NCBI GenBank assembly: GCA_049688395.1
Contig: JBAVKQ010000039.1
Location: forward strand, 6,427 to 70,426
Length of the DNA: 64,000 bases
DNA from: Prado023 sp049688395
GTDB lineage: Bacteria; Actinomycetota; Actinomycetes; S36-B12; CAIYMF01
Direction of reading: 5' to 3'
Below, piece by piece: positions 1-8,085 of the stretch (position 1 is the stretch's first letter; each line of letters opens with the position of its first letter). The notes under the pieces were generated by a model. It worked only from the letters and a program-made list of their open reading frames with translations. It was not told where the DNA came from and searched no databases. The translations under genes were made by a program, and so were the position numbers.

Positions 1-282
1 CCCACCGGTGCGCCCGGCGCTCTCGCTGACCTTGTCATCGGTGTAGTAGGGGAACAGCGCGCAGTCCGGCCGGACTCGCCCCGCGGTCAGCCCGCCGGTG
101 CTGGACACGAACAACCACGGGTCGCCGGCGCCGACGACGGTCATGAAGAACGCCGGGCGCTGGTCGTAGTCGTCGATCCGGTAGAACCGCCGCCCGAGGA
201 GGTCGGTGAACCCTTCGGTCACCCCCTCGGTGGCGGCTGCGCCGGACGCGGTCTCGCGGTGGTCGCTGATGTCTCCGAGCAT
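1..282 (-). CDS. Cellobiose-phosphorylase-like protein, N-terminal part (cut by window edge)
   Basis: An open frame begins at ATG 282 and runs off the window after 94 codons. Visible motifs are RRFYRIDDYD (residues 31-40), FFMTVV (45-50), a WLFVS segment (56-60) and ALFPYYTDDK (75-84). I recognise this as the start of large proteins, about 1,100 residues, annotated as cellobiose phosphorylase-like (GH94-related); this is from memory of the family, not a search. Such enzymes would split beta-glucosides by phosphorolysis in the cytoplasm. It is divergent from the LacI-type regulator, with two perfect palindromes between, which fits a regulated beta-glucoside locus. Most of the gene lies outside the window, so activity cannot be judged. 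Confidence 0.6.
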   Translation of the reverse strand, partial: MLGDISDHRETASGAAATEGVTEGFTDLLGRRFYRIDDYDQRPAFFMTVVGAGDPWLFVSSTGGLTAGRVRPDCALFPYYTDDKVSESAGRTGG

Positions 283-328
283 TGCGGTAGCCTCCTGCGG
301 GTCGTGCCGCGCTCCCGCTCATGGCACA

Positions 329-340
329 GAGAGCGCTCTC
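329..340. promoter_or_regulatory. LacI-family operator candidate (perfect 12-bp palindrome)
   Basis: GAGAGCGCTCTC is a perfect palindrome lying 47 bp upstream of the leftward gene start. The AGCGCT core matches the known style of CelR/LacI operators controlling beta-glucoside genes in actinobacteria. The regulator at 595 is the obvious candidate to bind it. Binding is inferred. Confidence 0.6.
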
Positions 341-349
341 CCCGCACGA

Positions 350-364
350 TGTCACAATGTGACA
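350..364. promoter_or_regulatory. Second perfect palindrome, TGTCAC-AAT-GTGACA
   Basis: Perfect 6-bp arms with a 3-bp centre, 9 bp from the GAGAGCGCTCTC palindrome. It resembles a transcription-factor site but not the consensus TGTGA-N6-TCACA of Crp, because arm order and spacing differ. The cognate regulator is unknown. Confidence 0.45.
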
Positions 365-381
365 ACGGCGCGCAAGAGCCC

Positions 382-411
382 TTGACAAACGGCTGCGGAT
401 GGGTCGACGAT
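382..411 (+). promoter_or_regulatory. Possible sigma-70-type promoter
   Basis: TTGACA at 382-387 is a consensus -35 hexamer. GACGAT at 406-411, after an 18-bp spacer, is a weak -10. It lies just downstream of the two palindromes and would point at the GH1 remnant and the LacI gene. The proposed -10 falls inside the GH1 remnant, so the promoter may be only partly preserved. Confidence 0.3.
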
Positions 412-549
412 CTGGGCAACTTCGAGTGGGCGCACGGCTACGCCAAGCGCTTCGGGCTGATCCATGTGGACTACGACACGCTCGAGCGCACACCCAAGGA
501 CAGCGCTGCGGTCTACTCCTCGATCGCCAAAGGCAACGGACTACCATGA
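397..549 (+). pseudogene. GH1 beta-glucosidase, C-terminal remnant
   Basis: The frame ending at TGA 547-549 carries the C-terminal signature of glycoside hydrolase family 1: DNFEW-like DLGNFEWAHGYAKRFGL, then VDYDTLERTPKDSA and a terminal YSSIAKGNGLP. Only about 50 codons remain of a usual 450; the upstream part is replaced by the promoter and operator region. The catalytic acid/base and nucleophile motifs (TFNEP, TENG) are absent. It sits directly ahead of a LacI-type regulator, the usual arrangement of a bglA-regulator unit, so a deletion probably removed most of the enzyme gene and brought the operator next to the regulator. Confidence 0.75.
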
Positions 550-594
550 CCCACGTGTGGGGCAGGCCAGGATCACGACGCTCGGGAGTCGCTC

Positions 595-1650
595 GTGCGT
601 GAGGCGGAACCGCCCCAGCCACGTCCCAACCTCGAGGACGTGGCTGAGCGTGCTGGCGTGTCGCGCGCCACGGCCTCCCGGGTGGTCAACGGTCAGTCGA
701 CGGTCGCCGAGGACCTGCGGCGTCGGGTGCAGTCGGCGGTCGACGATCTGGGCTACGTGCCCAACCAGGCCGCCCGCGCGCTGATGACTCGGCGTACCAA
801 CGCGGTGGCACTGCTGGCGGCCGAACCGGCGGCCCGGGTGTTCGCCGACCCCTACTTCAGCGCCATCGTGCGTGGGGTCAGCATGGAGATCAACCGTGCG
901 GAACTGCAACTGGTCCTGCTCATGGCGCAGGGGCCCGAGGACCTCGAGCGGGTGACGCGGTTCCTGCGGGCATCACCAGTGGATGGGGTGCTGCTGATCT
1001 CCGGACACGCCGGGGACCAGCTGGCCACCGAGCTCGAGGCCCTGTCCATCCCCTACGTCGTCGGCGGGCGCCCTGCGCAGCCCGACGCTCGGACCCCCTT
1101 CGTCGACATCGACAACACCCTGGGCGCCCAACTGGCCGCCCGCCACCTGTTGTCGATCGGACGGCGCAGGATCGGCACCGTGACCGGTCCACTGGACATG
1201 TCCGCCGGCGTCGACCGACTCGCGGGCTTCCGCGCCGCCATGGGTTCGCGCTTCGCCGCGGATCTGGTAGAGCCCGGGGACTTCACCCAGGTCGGCGGCG
1301 AGGCGGCCACCACCCGCATCCTGCAGCGCAACCCGCACGTGGACGGGCTGTTCGCCGCCTCGGACCTGATGGCCGTGGGTGCCTTGAACGCGCTGCGCAA
1401 GGCAGGTCGGCGAGTGCCCGAGGACGTCGCCCTGGTCGGCTACGACGACAACGAGTTCGCGCGCACCGCGCAACCGCCGCTGACCACCATCCGCCAGGAC
1501 ATCATCCTTCAGGGGCGCGTCATGGTCCGGCTGTACCTGGAGATCAACCGCCCGGACATCGAGGTCGCGCGCGAACCGGGCGTCCCGGACCTCTACGGGC
1601 TCGAGCATGTGTCGCTGCCGGTCTCCCTGGTGGTCCGCGACTCTGCGTGA
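595..1650 (+). CDS. LacI-family transcriptional regulator
   Basis: A 351-residue cytoplasmic DNA-binding repressor, normal length for LacI/GalR proteins. The helix-turn-helix is at residues 14-33 (EDVAERAGVSRATASRVVNG), followed by the hinge region near residue 54 (YVPNQAARAL) and a periplasmic-binding-protein-like effector domain. The GTG start at 595 places the helix-turn-helix at the usual distance from the N-terminus. Context (GH94-like gene, GH1 remnant, AGCGCT-type palindrome) suggests it senses a beta-glucoside and represses the leftward gene and formerly the GH1 gene. The ligand is not determined by the sequence. Confidence 0.93.
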   Translation: MREAEPPQPRPNLEDVAERAGVSRATASRVVNGQSTVAEDLRRRVQSAVDDLGYVPNQAARALMTRRTNAVALLAAEPAARVFADPYFSAIVRGVSMEINRAELQLVLLMAQGPEDLERVTRFLRASPVDGVLLISGHAGDQLATELEALSIPYVVGGRPAQPDARTPFVDIDNTLGAQLAARHLLSIGRRRIGTVTGPLDMSAGVDRLAGFRAAMGSRFAADLVEPGDFTQVGGEAATTRILQRNPHVDGLFAASDLMAVGALNALRKAGRRVPEDVALVGYDDNEFARTAQPPLTTIRQDIILQGRVMVRLYLEINRPDIEVAREPGVPDLYGLEHVSLPVSLVVRDSA

Positions 1651-1740
1651 GGCCGGGCCGACCCGGCGTCGTCCGCGGACACGGCCCGCGGGCAACCGGG
1701 ACCCGATCCGCCCGGGCGCGCGGGGTGGGACAATGCGCGG

Positions 1741-2955
1741 ATGCGCCCGATCCTGCAGTCCGCCAAGCTCAAGCACGTCCGCTACGACGTCCGCGGCCCG
1801 ATCCTCGTGGAGGCCCACCGGCTCGAGGCGGCCGGGCACAAGGTGATGAAGCTCAACATCGGCAACCCGGCGCCCTTCGGGTTCGAGGCGCCGGAGTCGA
1901 TCCTCGTGGACATGATCGAGCACCTGCCCGAGTCCCAGGGCTACTCGGACTCGCGGGGCATCTACGAGGCCCGCACCGCGATCGCGCAGTTCTACCAGGG
2001 CGAGGGCCTGGCGGACGTGACCGTCGAGGACGTCTTCATCGGCAACGGGGTCAGCGAGATGATCTCGATGACGCTGCAGGCGCTGATCGACGACGGCGAC
2101 GAGGTCCTGGTCCCCGCACCGGACTACCCGCTGTGGACCGCCGCGGTCACGCTTTCCGGCGGCCGGGCGGTGCACTACCTCTGCGACGAGACCGACGGCT
2201 GGAATCCGAACCTCGAGGACATCGAGGCGCGGCTCACCGATCGCACGAAGGCGCTGGTCCTGATCAACCCGAACAACCCCACGGGTGCGGTGTACAGCGC
2301 GCAGATCGTTGCGGGCTTCGTGGACCTGGCCCGTCGCCATGGGCTGGTCCTGATGGCCGACGAGATCTACGAGAAGATCCTCTACGACGGTGCCCAGCAC
2401 GTGCATGCGGCCAGCTACGCCGACGACATCGTGTGCCTGACCTACAGCGGGCTGTCCAAGGCCTACCGGGTGGCCGGGTTCCGCAGCGGGTGGGTCGTGG
2501 TCAGCGGCGCCAAGCACCTGGCCGGCGACTTCCTCGAGGGCCTGACCCTGCTGGCCAACATGCGCATGTGCGCCAACGTGCCCGCCCAGCACGCGATCCA
2601 GACCGCACTCGGTGGCCACCAGAGCATCAACGAGCTGATCCTGCCCGGCGGCCGGCTGCTGGCCCAGCGTGACCTGGCCCACGAGTTGCTCACCGCGATC
2701 CCCGGGGTCAGTTGCGTGAAGCCGCGCGGCGCGCTGTACCTGTTCCCCCGGCTGGACCCGGAGGTCTACCCGATCAGCGACGATCAGGCGTTCGTGATCG
2801 ACCTGCTGCGCGAGACGCACATCCTGATCACCAACGGCACCGGCTTCAACTGGCCCACCCCGGACCACGTCCGGATCGTCACGCTGCCCGACGTGGAGGA
2901 TCTGCGCGACGCGATCACGCGCATCGCCGGCTTCCTGGAGACGCGCCGCGGCTGA
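1741..2955 (+). CDS. Alanine-type PLP aminotransferase (class I/II)
   Basis: A 404-residue fold-type I pyridoxal-phosphate enzyme, full length. NIGNPAPFGF near residue 40, the INPNNPTGAVY loop, ADEIYEKILYD (PLP-binding Asp and Tyr), the Schiff-base lysine K240 in SGLSKAYR and the arginine in GFRSGW are all present. The sequence pattern matches the AlaA/AlaT group (pyruvate/glutamate aminotransferases) used for alanine synthesis; a related substrate such as valine-pyruvate cannot be excluded. ATG 1741 lies 90 bp after the LacI gene. No operon partner is evident. Confidence 0.9.
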   Translation: MRPILQSAKLKHVRYDVRGPILVEAHRLEAAGHKVMKLNIGNPAPFGFEAPESILVDMIEHLPESQGYSDSRGIYEARTAIAQFYQGEGLADVTVEDVFIGNGVSEMISMTLQALIDDGDEVLVPAPDYPLWTAAVTLSGGRAVHYLCDETDGWNPNLEDIEARLTDRTKALVLINPNNPTGAVYSAQIVAGFVDLARRHGLVLMADEIYEKILYDGAQHVHAASYADDIVCLTYSGLSKAYRVAGFRSGWVVVSGAKHLAGDFLEGLTLLANMRMCANVPAQHAIQTALGGHQSINELILPGGRLLAQRDLAHELLTAIPGVSCVKPRGALYLFPRLDPEVYPISDDQAFVIDLLRETHILITNGTGFNWPTPDHVRIVTLPDVEDLRDAITRIAGFLETRRG

Positions 2956-3019
2956 GGCGCCGAGCGGGCGGGTGTGCCACGAGCGGGCACGGCCCAGATG
3001 CGCGTGAGACGATCCGGCG

Positions 3020-3592
3020 ATGGGTTTCCAACTCACCGGTGTGCCCGCCGCCGACCGGGTCCTCGACGACCACCCCTTCGCGGTGCTGGCCGGGATGATG
3101 CTCGACCAGCAGTACGGGATGGAGCATGCGTTCCGCGGCGGCTGGAAGGTCCTGGACCGGTTCGGCTCGCTGGACCCCGCGGCGATCGCGGCGGCGGACC
3201 CCGAGCAGTTCATCGCGCTGTGCAGCCGGCCTCCTGCGATTCACCGGTACCCCAAGGCGATGGCCGCACGGCTGCAGGAGCTCGCAGCGCTGGTGCAGTC
3301 CTCCTACGGTGGCGATGCCACGCGCCTGTGGGCCGAGGCGAGCAGCGGCGACCAACTGCTGGCCCGGGTCCAGGAGCTGCCGGGCTTCGGTGCGCAGAAG
3401 GCCCGCATCTTCGTGGCGCTGCTCGCCAAGCAGCTCGGCGTGCGACCCGAGGGCTGGCAGGCCGCAGCGGGCGACTACGCGCTGGACGGCTACCGCTCCG
3501 TGGCCGACGTGGTGGACGCAGAGTCCCTGGGCCGGGTCCGCGCGTTCAAGGCGCAGCAGAAGGCTGCTGCCCAGGCCACCCGCGCCGACTGA
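3020..3592 (+). CDS. HhH-GPD-type base-excision DNA repair protein
   Basis: A 190-residue protein with the helix-hairpin-helix element LPGFGAQKARIF at about residues 120-131, as in the HhH-GPD DNA glycosylase superfamily. It matches the small actinobacterial group annotated as HhH-GPD-type base excision repair proteins and would act on damaged bases in DNA. The lesion specificity is unknown, and I cannot point to a canonical catalytic aspartate with certainty. ATG 3020 follows the aminotransferase by 64 bp on the same strand. Its 3' flank holds the first copy of the palindromic repeat. Confidence 0.85.
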   Translation: MGFQLTGVPAADRVLDDHPFAVLAGMMLDQQYGMEHAFRGGWKVLDRFGSLDPAAIAAADPEQFIALCSRPPAIHRYPKAMAARLQELAALVQSSYGGDATRLWAEASSGDQLLARVQELPGFGAQKARIFVALLAKQLGVRPEGWQAAAGDYALDGYRSVADVVDAESLGRVRAFKAQQKAAAQATRAD

Positions 3593-3720
3593 TCGCGGCC
3601 AAGACCCGACCCGACCCACTCCGTGGCGCACCAGCTGAACCATCGGTACCCGGCTTGCAACTGCCACGATGATCCTCCGACGACTGGCTGTCGGCGGCGC
3701 CGTGCTGCGGCGGTCCTGAC

Positions 3721-3900
3721 GAACCTCGCCGCCGATGTGGTCGTAATCCGCTCGGCCGCGCCCGCCTGAACCGAACCTTGCCGCTGATCTGGTCGCTCCG
3801 GGTGGGTCGAGGTGCCGCGAACACGACCACATCAGCGGCAAGGTTGGCCCCTGCACCCTGCGCAGGCGCCTCGAACGACCAACTCGGCGGCGAGGTCGTC
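3721..3900. repeat. Four-unit palindromic intergenic repeat, copy A
   Basis: Four related units of about 23 bp (consensus AACCTNGCCGCNGATNTGG followed by TCGT) occur as two forward units (3721-3751, 3773-3801) and two reverse units (3821-3848, 3871-3900). A second copy with identical spacing lies at 7741-7920. By my hand count about 147 of 180 positions agree, with mismatches concentrated in the spacers. The unit order would let the strand fold into nested stems. No coding role is seen. It occupies the gap before the DUF2254 gene. Confidence 0.85.
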
Positions 3901-4056
3901 GACCGCGCCTGCGCCACGGGCAGGCTGTGTCCGATCTCATTGAGCAGGCGCACAGCGCGCTTCTCGGCCGTGCCAGTGGGACTCTGGAGAAGGCGCCCCA
4001 CCGCAACGAGCGCCGGGGCGGCCTTGTGGGCGCAGGCACCCGGGAGGTCGGTCATC

Positions 4057-5364
4057 GTGCGTCGGGAGGCCCTGCGCGAGTACCTCGGGGGTGCGCTCTG
4101 GGTGATGCCGTTCGGCGCAGGGATCCTTGCCGTGGCCGTGGCCAACGCGCTGGTCCGCCTCGAGCCGGCTGACGAGGGCCTGCTCGGTTGGCTGGCGTTC
4201 CAAGGGACGTCCGATGCCGCCCGGGAGATGCTGCTGGCCATCGCCGGGACGGTCGTCACGGTGATCGCGCTGGTTCTGGGGCTGTCCGTGGTGGCACTGC
4301 AACTGAGCACCACGCAGTTCTCGCCGCGCCTGCTGCGCAACTTCCTGCGCGACCGGCCGAACCAGGTGGCACTGAGCGTGTTCATGGCCACGTTCGCCTA
4401 CTGCGCCACGCTGTTGTTCTCCGTGGGCGTGGGGCCGGAGCCGGAGGTCTACCCACGGGTGGCAGTGAACCTGGCCATCGTCGCACTGTTCGCCAGCATG
4501 GCGATGGTCGTCTACTTCGCCGACCACCTCTCCCACTCGTTGCAGGTCGAGGCGATCATGCGGCAAGTCGAGAGCGAGGCCCTGGAGGTCATCGCAAACA
4601 GCCCTTCGGACGTCGACATGGATCCCCCGACACCACCGCAGTGGGCGCTGGCGATCCCCGCCGCGGCCTCCGGGTATGTCCAGACGACCCATCCGGAGTT
4701 GCTCCTGCCGCTGGCGATCCGGCACGGGGTGGGCATGGCATTGACCACCGGGGTGGGCCAGCACATCGCTGCCGGCAGTCCACTGGCGTTGATCTGGAAG
4801 CCGTCGCCGGACGATCCGCCGCCGGACCTGGACTCCTACCGGAGGGCCTTCGACGCAGACGTCGGCATCGGGTTCGAGCGAACCCAGCAGCAGGACTCCG
4901 CCTTCGGTATCCGTCAGCTCGTGGACGTGGCCGTCAAGGCGCTGTCCCCTGCCGTCAACGACCCCTACACGGCCGTGCAGGCGCTGCATCACATGACGGC
5001 GATCTTCGGCGCCATGGCCCTGCGCCCGCTGGGCCCGCGAGTGGCCCGAGCGGCCGAGGGCCCGGCTGTGGTGGTCGTCCCGAGCCGGGAGTTCGGGCAG
5101 TACCTGGCCAAGATGTGCGGGCTGGTGCGCCGCTACGGCAGCTCCGAGCCCACGGTCATGACCGCCCTGCTGCGGCTGATGGACCACTGTGCGCTGATGG
5201 CGTCCACGGATGGGGCCCGCCTCGTTGCGCTCAGCGAGCAGGCCCGGCTCGTGGCCGAGGACAGCGTGCGGGACACCGCCCAACCTGCCGACGCCGCCCA
5301 GGTGATCGAGGAGGAGGCCGAGCTCCAGCGGGCGATTGCGGCCTACCGCGCCGGACTCGTCTGA
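4057..5364 (+). CDS. DUF2254 family membrane protein
   Basis: From GTG 4057 (preceded by GGGAGG) the product is 435 residues. The N-terminal half has four hydrophobic segments (first at WVMPFGAGILAVAVANAL). Between the second and third lies the DUF2254 signature LQLSTTQFSPRLLRNFLRD. The C-terminal half is soluble and contains FGIRQLVDVAVKALSPAVND. DUF2254 proteins are predicted inner-membrane proteins of unknown function. An upstream extension of the frame to 3778 crosses the repeat and is unlikely to be translated. The gene stands alone. Confidence 0.88.
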   Translation: MRREALREYLGGALWVMPFGAGILAVAVANALVRLEPADEGLLGWLAFQGTSDAAREMLLAIAGTVVTVIALVLGLSVVALQLSTTQFSPRLLRNFLRDRPNQVALSVFMATFAYCATLLFSVGVGPEPEVYPRVAVNLAIVALFASMAMVVYFADHLSHSLQVEAIMRQVESEALEVIANSPSDVDMDPPTPPQWALAIPAAASGYVQTTHPELLLPLAIRHGVGMALTTGVGQHIAAGSPLALIWKPSPDDPPPDLDSYRRAFDADVGIGFERTQQQDSAFGIRQLVDVAVKALSPAVNDPYTAVQALHHMTAIFGAMALRPLGPRVARAAEGPAVVVVPSREFGQYLAKMCGLVRRYGSSEPTVMTALLRLMDHCALMASTDGARLVALSEQARLVAEDSVRDTAQPADAAQVIEEEAELQRAIAAYRAGLV

Positions 5365-5445
5365 CCCGGTCCGGGAGCATGCTGGGGGTCCCCGACCGCA
5401 CCCGAGACAGACGTGCGGTGACGCTCGTCCACTCCGCCGGCCCGC

Positions 5446-5817
5446 TCAGTCCGGGTGGGCTGCGGCGGACTGCTCGCCCTCGTGCTGTGCCTTGCGCCAC
5501 GGCAGGACGCCGTCGGTCTCGATCTCCAACGAGAAGCTGAGGATGACCCTGATCAGCACGAGCAGGCCCAAAGCGGCAGTGCTCTCCAGGCTGCGGTCGA
5601 CGATGATCGTCTCGATGATGTCGGCGGCGACCAGGACGCTCAGCCCAAGCAGCAGAGGGCGGGCGAAGCCTGCGCGCGCCGAGTCGTAGAACGAATCGCG
5701 CAATCCGGTGGTGAACACCGCCCGGACGATCCCGACGACACCGCCGATCGTGATGATGGCTATCCCGACGACCTCGAAGCCCCGCGCGAGCGCTTCCACG
5801 GCCTCGGTGAAGTCCAC
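5446..5817 (-). CDS. DUF1622 family membrane protein
   Basis: A 123-residue protein with three hydrophobic segments. The family pattern is clear: LLLGLSVLVAADIIETIIV in the middle and LVLIRVILSFSLEIETDG near the end, closing with LPW. DUF1622 proteins are small membrane proteins without known function. The start is the ATG at 5817. It converges with the DUF2254 gene (81 bp between stops). Confidence 0.85.
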   Translation of the reverse strand: MDFTEAVEALARGFEVVGIAIITIGGVVGIVRAVFTTGLRDSFYDSARAGFARPLLLGLSVLVAADIIETIIVDRSLESTAALGLLVLIRVILSFSLEIETDGVLPWRKAQHEGEQSAAAHPD

Positions 5818-6145
5818 CTCTGCAGGCTATCCAGCGCGGCAGGTGGATGCGCGCAGTGCGTTCGGCCGCGACGCGGGGGCCGGCCGACGGTGACGCCCCG
5901 GATCCCGTGGCCACCCTCTCTGCCGACCGGACGATTGATCGCGCGCCCTGCACTCGATGACCAACTGGCAGCGACGGTCCGGGCGCTTGCCCAGCCCCGT
6001 CGGGCACCCCCAGCGTGCGCCCGGACCCATATCGAGCGCAACGGCTGGCTGCGGTACGGATGGCCCTGTTCTCGCGGGAGTGGTCGGCGTAGCGTGAAGA
6101 GCAGCCCGGGGATATCGGGTGGGACCATCCGACGAGGTGGTGGGC
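5818..6145. other. Intergenic region without recognised gene
   Basis: 328 bp between divergent DUF1622 and FG-GAP genes. Frames here do not resemble known proteins. It should carry both promoters, but I see no convincing hexamers. Confidence 0.4.
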
Positions 6146-7615
6146 ATGCGATCGACACGAGCGATCTTGGCGTCAGCGTCAGCGATGGGGATGTGCGTGG
6201 GGGTGGTGGTCCCCGGGAGCCTCGGGTTGGCTGGTGCGGCCGGTTCGAGTTCCGCGCTGACCTCGGCCACGACAGTGCGCGCCGGCTCCGGGGTACCGGG
6301 TCCGGCGCTGGCCTACGACTTCAACGGCGACGGGTACGCCGACCTGCCCGTGGGCGCGCCCGGGGAGGATCTGGGACGCGTGCGTGCCGCCGGAGCGGTC
6401 AATGTGATCTACGGCTCGGCCGGCGGGCTGACCGCCCGGGGCGACCAGGTGTGGACCCAGCAGAGCCCGGGCGTGCCCGGGCGGGCCGAGCGATTCGACC
6501 GGTTCGGGGCCGACCTGGCCTCAGGAGACTTCGATGCCGACGGGTTCGCGGACCTGGTGATCGAGTCCGGCGGGGAGGACGCCGGCGACGGCCGAGCCGT
6601 GTGGGGGTCGGCCACGGTGCTCCACGGATCGCGCTCGGGCCTGACCGCGAAGGGTGCCCGGACCTGGCCTGCATCGGCGTTCCCGGACCGGGTCGATGAC
6701 ACGGTCGGCGTGGGTGGGATGCGCTACGTGATCGGCGACTTCAACGCCGATCTCGCCGATGACCTGGCCATCGGGTACGACGTGCAGGCGACCAGCTTCC
6801 CGTACGGCTGGCTGATCTGGGGCGGCCGTAATGGGCTGAGCAGCACCGTGGTGAAGGTCGCTGGAACGCCGCTGGCCGCAGGTGACCTGACCGGCGACGC
6901 GATCGACGACCTGGTCGTCACCACGTGTGGGTGGCCGTGCACCACTGCCTGGCAGGTCGCGCTCGGATCGCGGAGCGCACCTCTCAGGCGGGTCATCCGC
7001 GCGCCGTCGGATGGTCGGTACCTGGAGACCAGCGACCACATCACCGGGGACATCGACGCCGACGGGGTAGAGGAGCTCCTCCGGATCGGTACCCCAGGCG
7101 ACGGGCCGCCCTATTCCCTTCTCGCGCAGGGCGTGACCGGTGCCACGGTGGATGGACCCACGGAACTGACGGGCGCCGACCTCGGTGTCCCGGCCGAGGC
7201 GATCTGGCACAACCAGACCGCCGGCGACGTGACCGCCGACGGCGCGGCTGAGGTGCTGATTGCCCTCTGGTCGGCGCCGGCTGGCGCGGTGTTCCTGGTC
7301 CAGGGCACCCCGGGCACAGGCATCCTGGCGCAACCGGGGCAGGTCTGGTCGCAATCGACCCCGGGGGTCAAGGGGACCGAGCAGCCCGGCGATGACTTCG
7401 GCGCGGCCGTTCGGATCGGGCGTTTCGGCACCAGTCCGTACTCCAGTGCGGCGATCGGAGCGCCGGGTGAGAAGCGGGGCACTGGCCGGGTGACGGTGCT
7501 GCCCGGTGCCGACAGCGGCCTGACCGCCCGGGGCGACCGTGTGTGGTCCCAGGACTCGGCGGGGATCAAGGGGCGCGCCGAGCCCGGGGACCAGTTCGGC
7601 TCGGCGCTCGGCTGA
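6146..7615 (+). CDS. Secreted FG-GAP repeat protein, probably C-terminally truncated
   Basis: From ATG 6146 (GAGGTGG upstream) the product is 489 residues: a signal peptide (hydrophobic SASAMGMCVGVVVPGSLGLA, Ala-rich cleavage region) then FG-GAP/integrin-alpha-type repeats with calcium-binding DxDxDG-like loops (DFNGDGYADLPVGAPGED, DFDADGFADLVI, DIDADGVEELL, DVTADGAAEVLI). Such proteins form extracellular beta-propellers. The frame stops inside a repeat: the last block reads PGDQFGSALG, where GDFNGDG would normally follow. This suggests loss of the 3' end; the second repeat copy starts 125 bp downstream. Confidence 0.8.
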   Translation: MRSTRAILASASAMGMCVGVVVPGSLGLAGAAGSSSALTSATTVRAGSGVPGPALAYDFNGDGYADLPVGAPGEDLGRVRAAGAVNVIYGSAGGLTARGDQVWTQQSPGVPGRAERFDRFGADLASGDFDADGFADLVIESGGEDAGDGRAVWGSATVLHGSRSGLTAKGARTWPASAFPDRVDDTVGVGGMRYVIGDFNADLADDLAIGYDVQATSFPYGWLIWGGRNGLSSTVVKVAGTPLAAGDLTGDAIDDLVVTTCGWPCTTAWQVALGSRSAPLRRVIRAPSDGRYLETSDHITGDIDADGVEELLRIGTPGDGPPYSLLAQGVTGATVDGPTELTGADLGVPAEAIWHNQTAGDVTADGAAEVLIALWSAPAGAVFLVQGTPGTGILAQPGQVWSQSTPGVKGTEQPGDDFGAAVRIGRFGTSPYSSAAIGAPGEKRGTGRVTVLPGADSGLTARGDRVWSQDSAGIKGRAEPGDQFGSALG

Positions 7616-7740
7616 TTGGCAGCGGCGCGATCGCGCCCGGTCGGCGAGCATCTGCTGGAGGCCGCCTCGCTCGCGCGCCGATGGAGCGAGGCGGGCTCGC
7701 TCGACGAAGGCTCCACCGCGTCTGACCTTCCCGGTTCGGC

Positions 7741-7920
7741 GAACCTTGCCGCTGATCTGGTCGTAATCCGCGCGGTGGCGGTGGGCTGAGCCGAACCTTG
7801 CCGCAGATTTGGTCGTTCCGGCTGGGTCGAGACGCTGAACAGACGACCACATCGGCGGCAAGGTTGGCGTCAGCGGCCTGCGCAGGGGCGTCGAACGACC
7901 AACTCGACGGCAAGGTCTTC
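7741..7920. repeat. Four-unit palindromic intergenic repeat, copy B
   Basis: Same architecture as the copy at 3721-3900: forward units at 7741-7771 and 7793-7821, reverse units at 7841-7868 and 7891-7920, with no length change between copies. Unit cores are better conserved than spacers. The rest of the 7616-8085 gap shows no gene. Confidence 0.85.
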
Positions 7921-8085
7921 ATCCTCAGCCCCGCGGGCCCGGCGCTCTCGGGTCCAGGCCCCAGCCCATTCCAGCCCGAGCCCCGTCCAGCCAGCGCCCC
8001 GCCCAGCCTGGGCCTGCCCTCGGGGGGACACCAGCGCGGTCGCCACGGACGATCACTGGGCCCGCTGCACATGACGGCGGCTGGG

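Noticed and set aside
973..3213. Very long minus-strand open frame (746 codons)
   Set aside because: It lies antisense to the LacI, aminotransferase and HhH-GPD genes and shows only the His/Val/Gly-rich composition typical of high-GC antisense frames.
3778..4056. N-terminal extension of the DUF2254 gene
   Set aside because: The frame is open but runs through the palindromic repeat and has no family similarity; GTG 4057 with GGGAGG is the better start.
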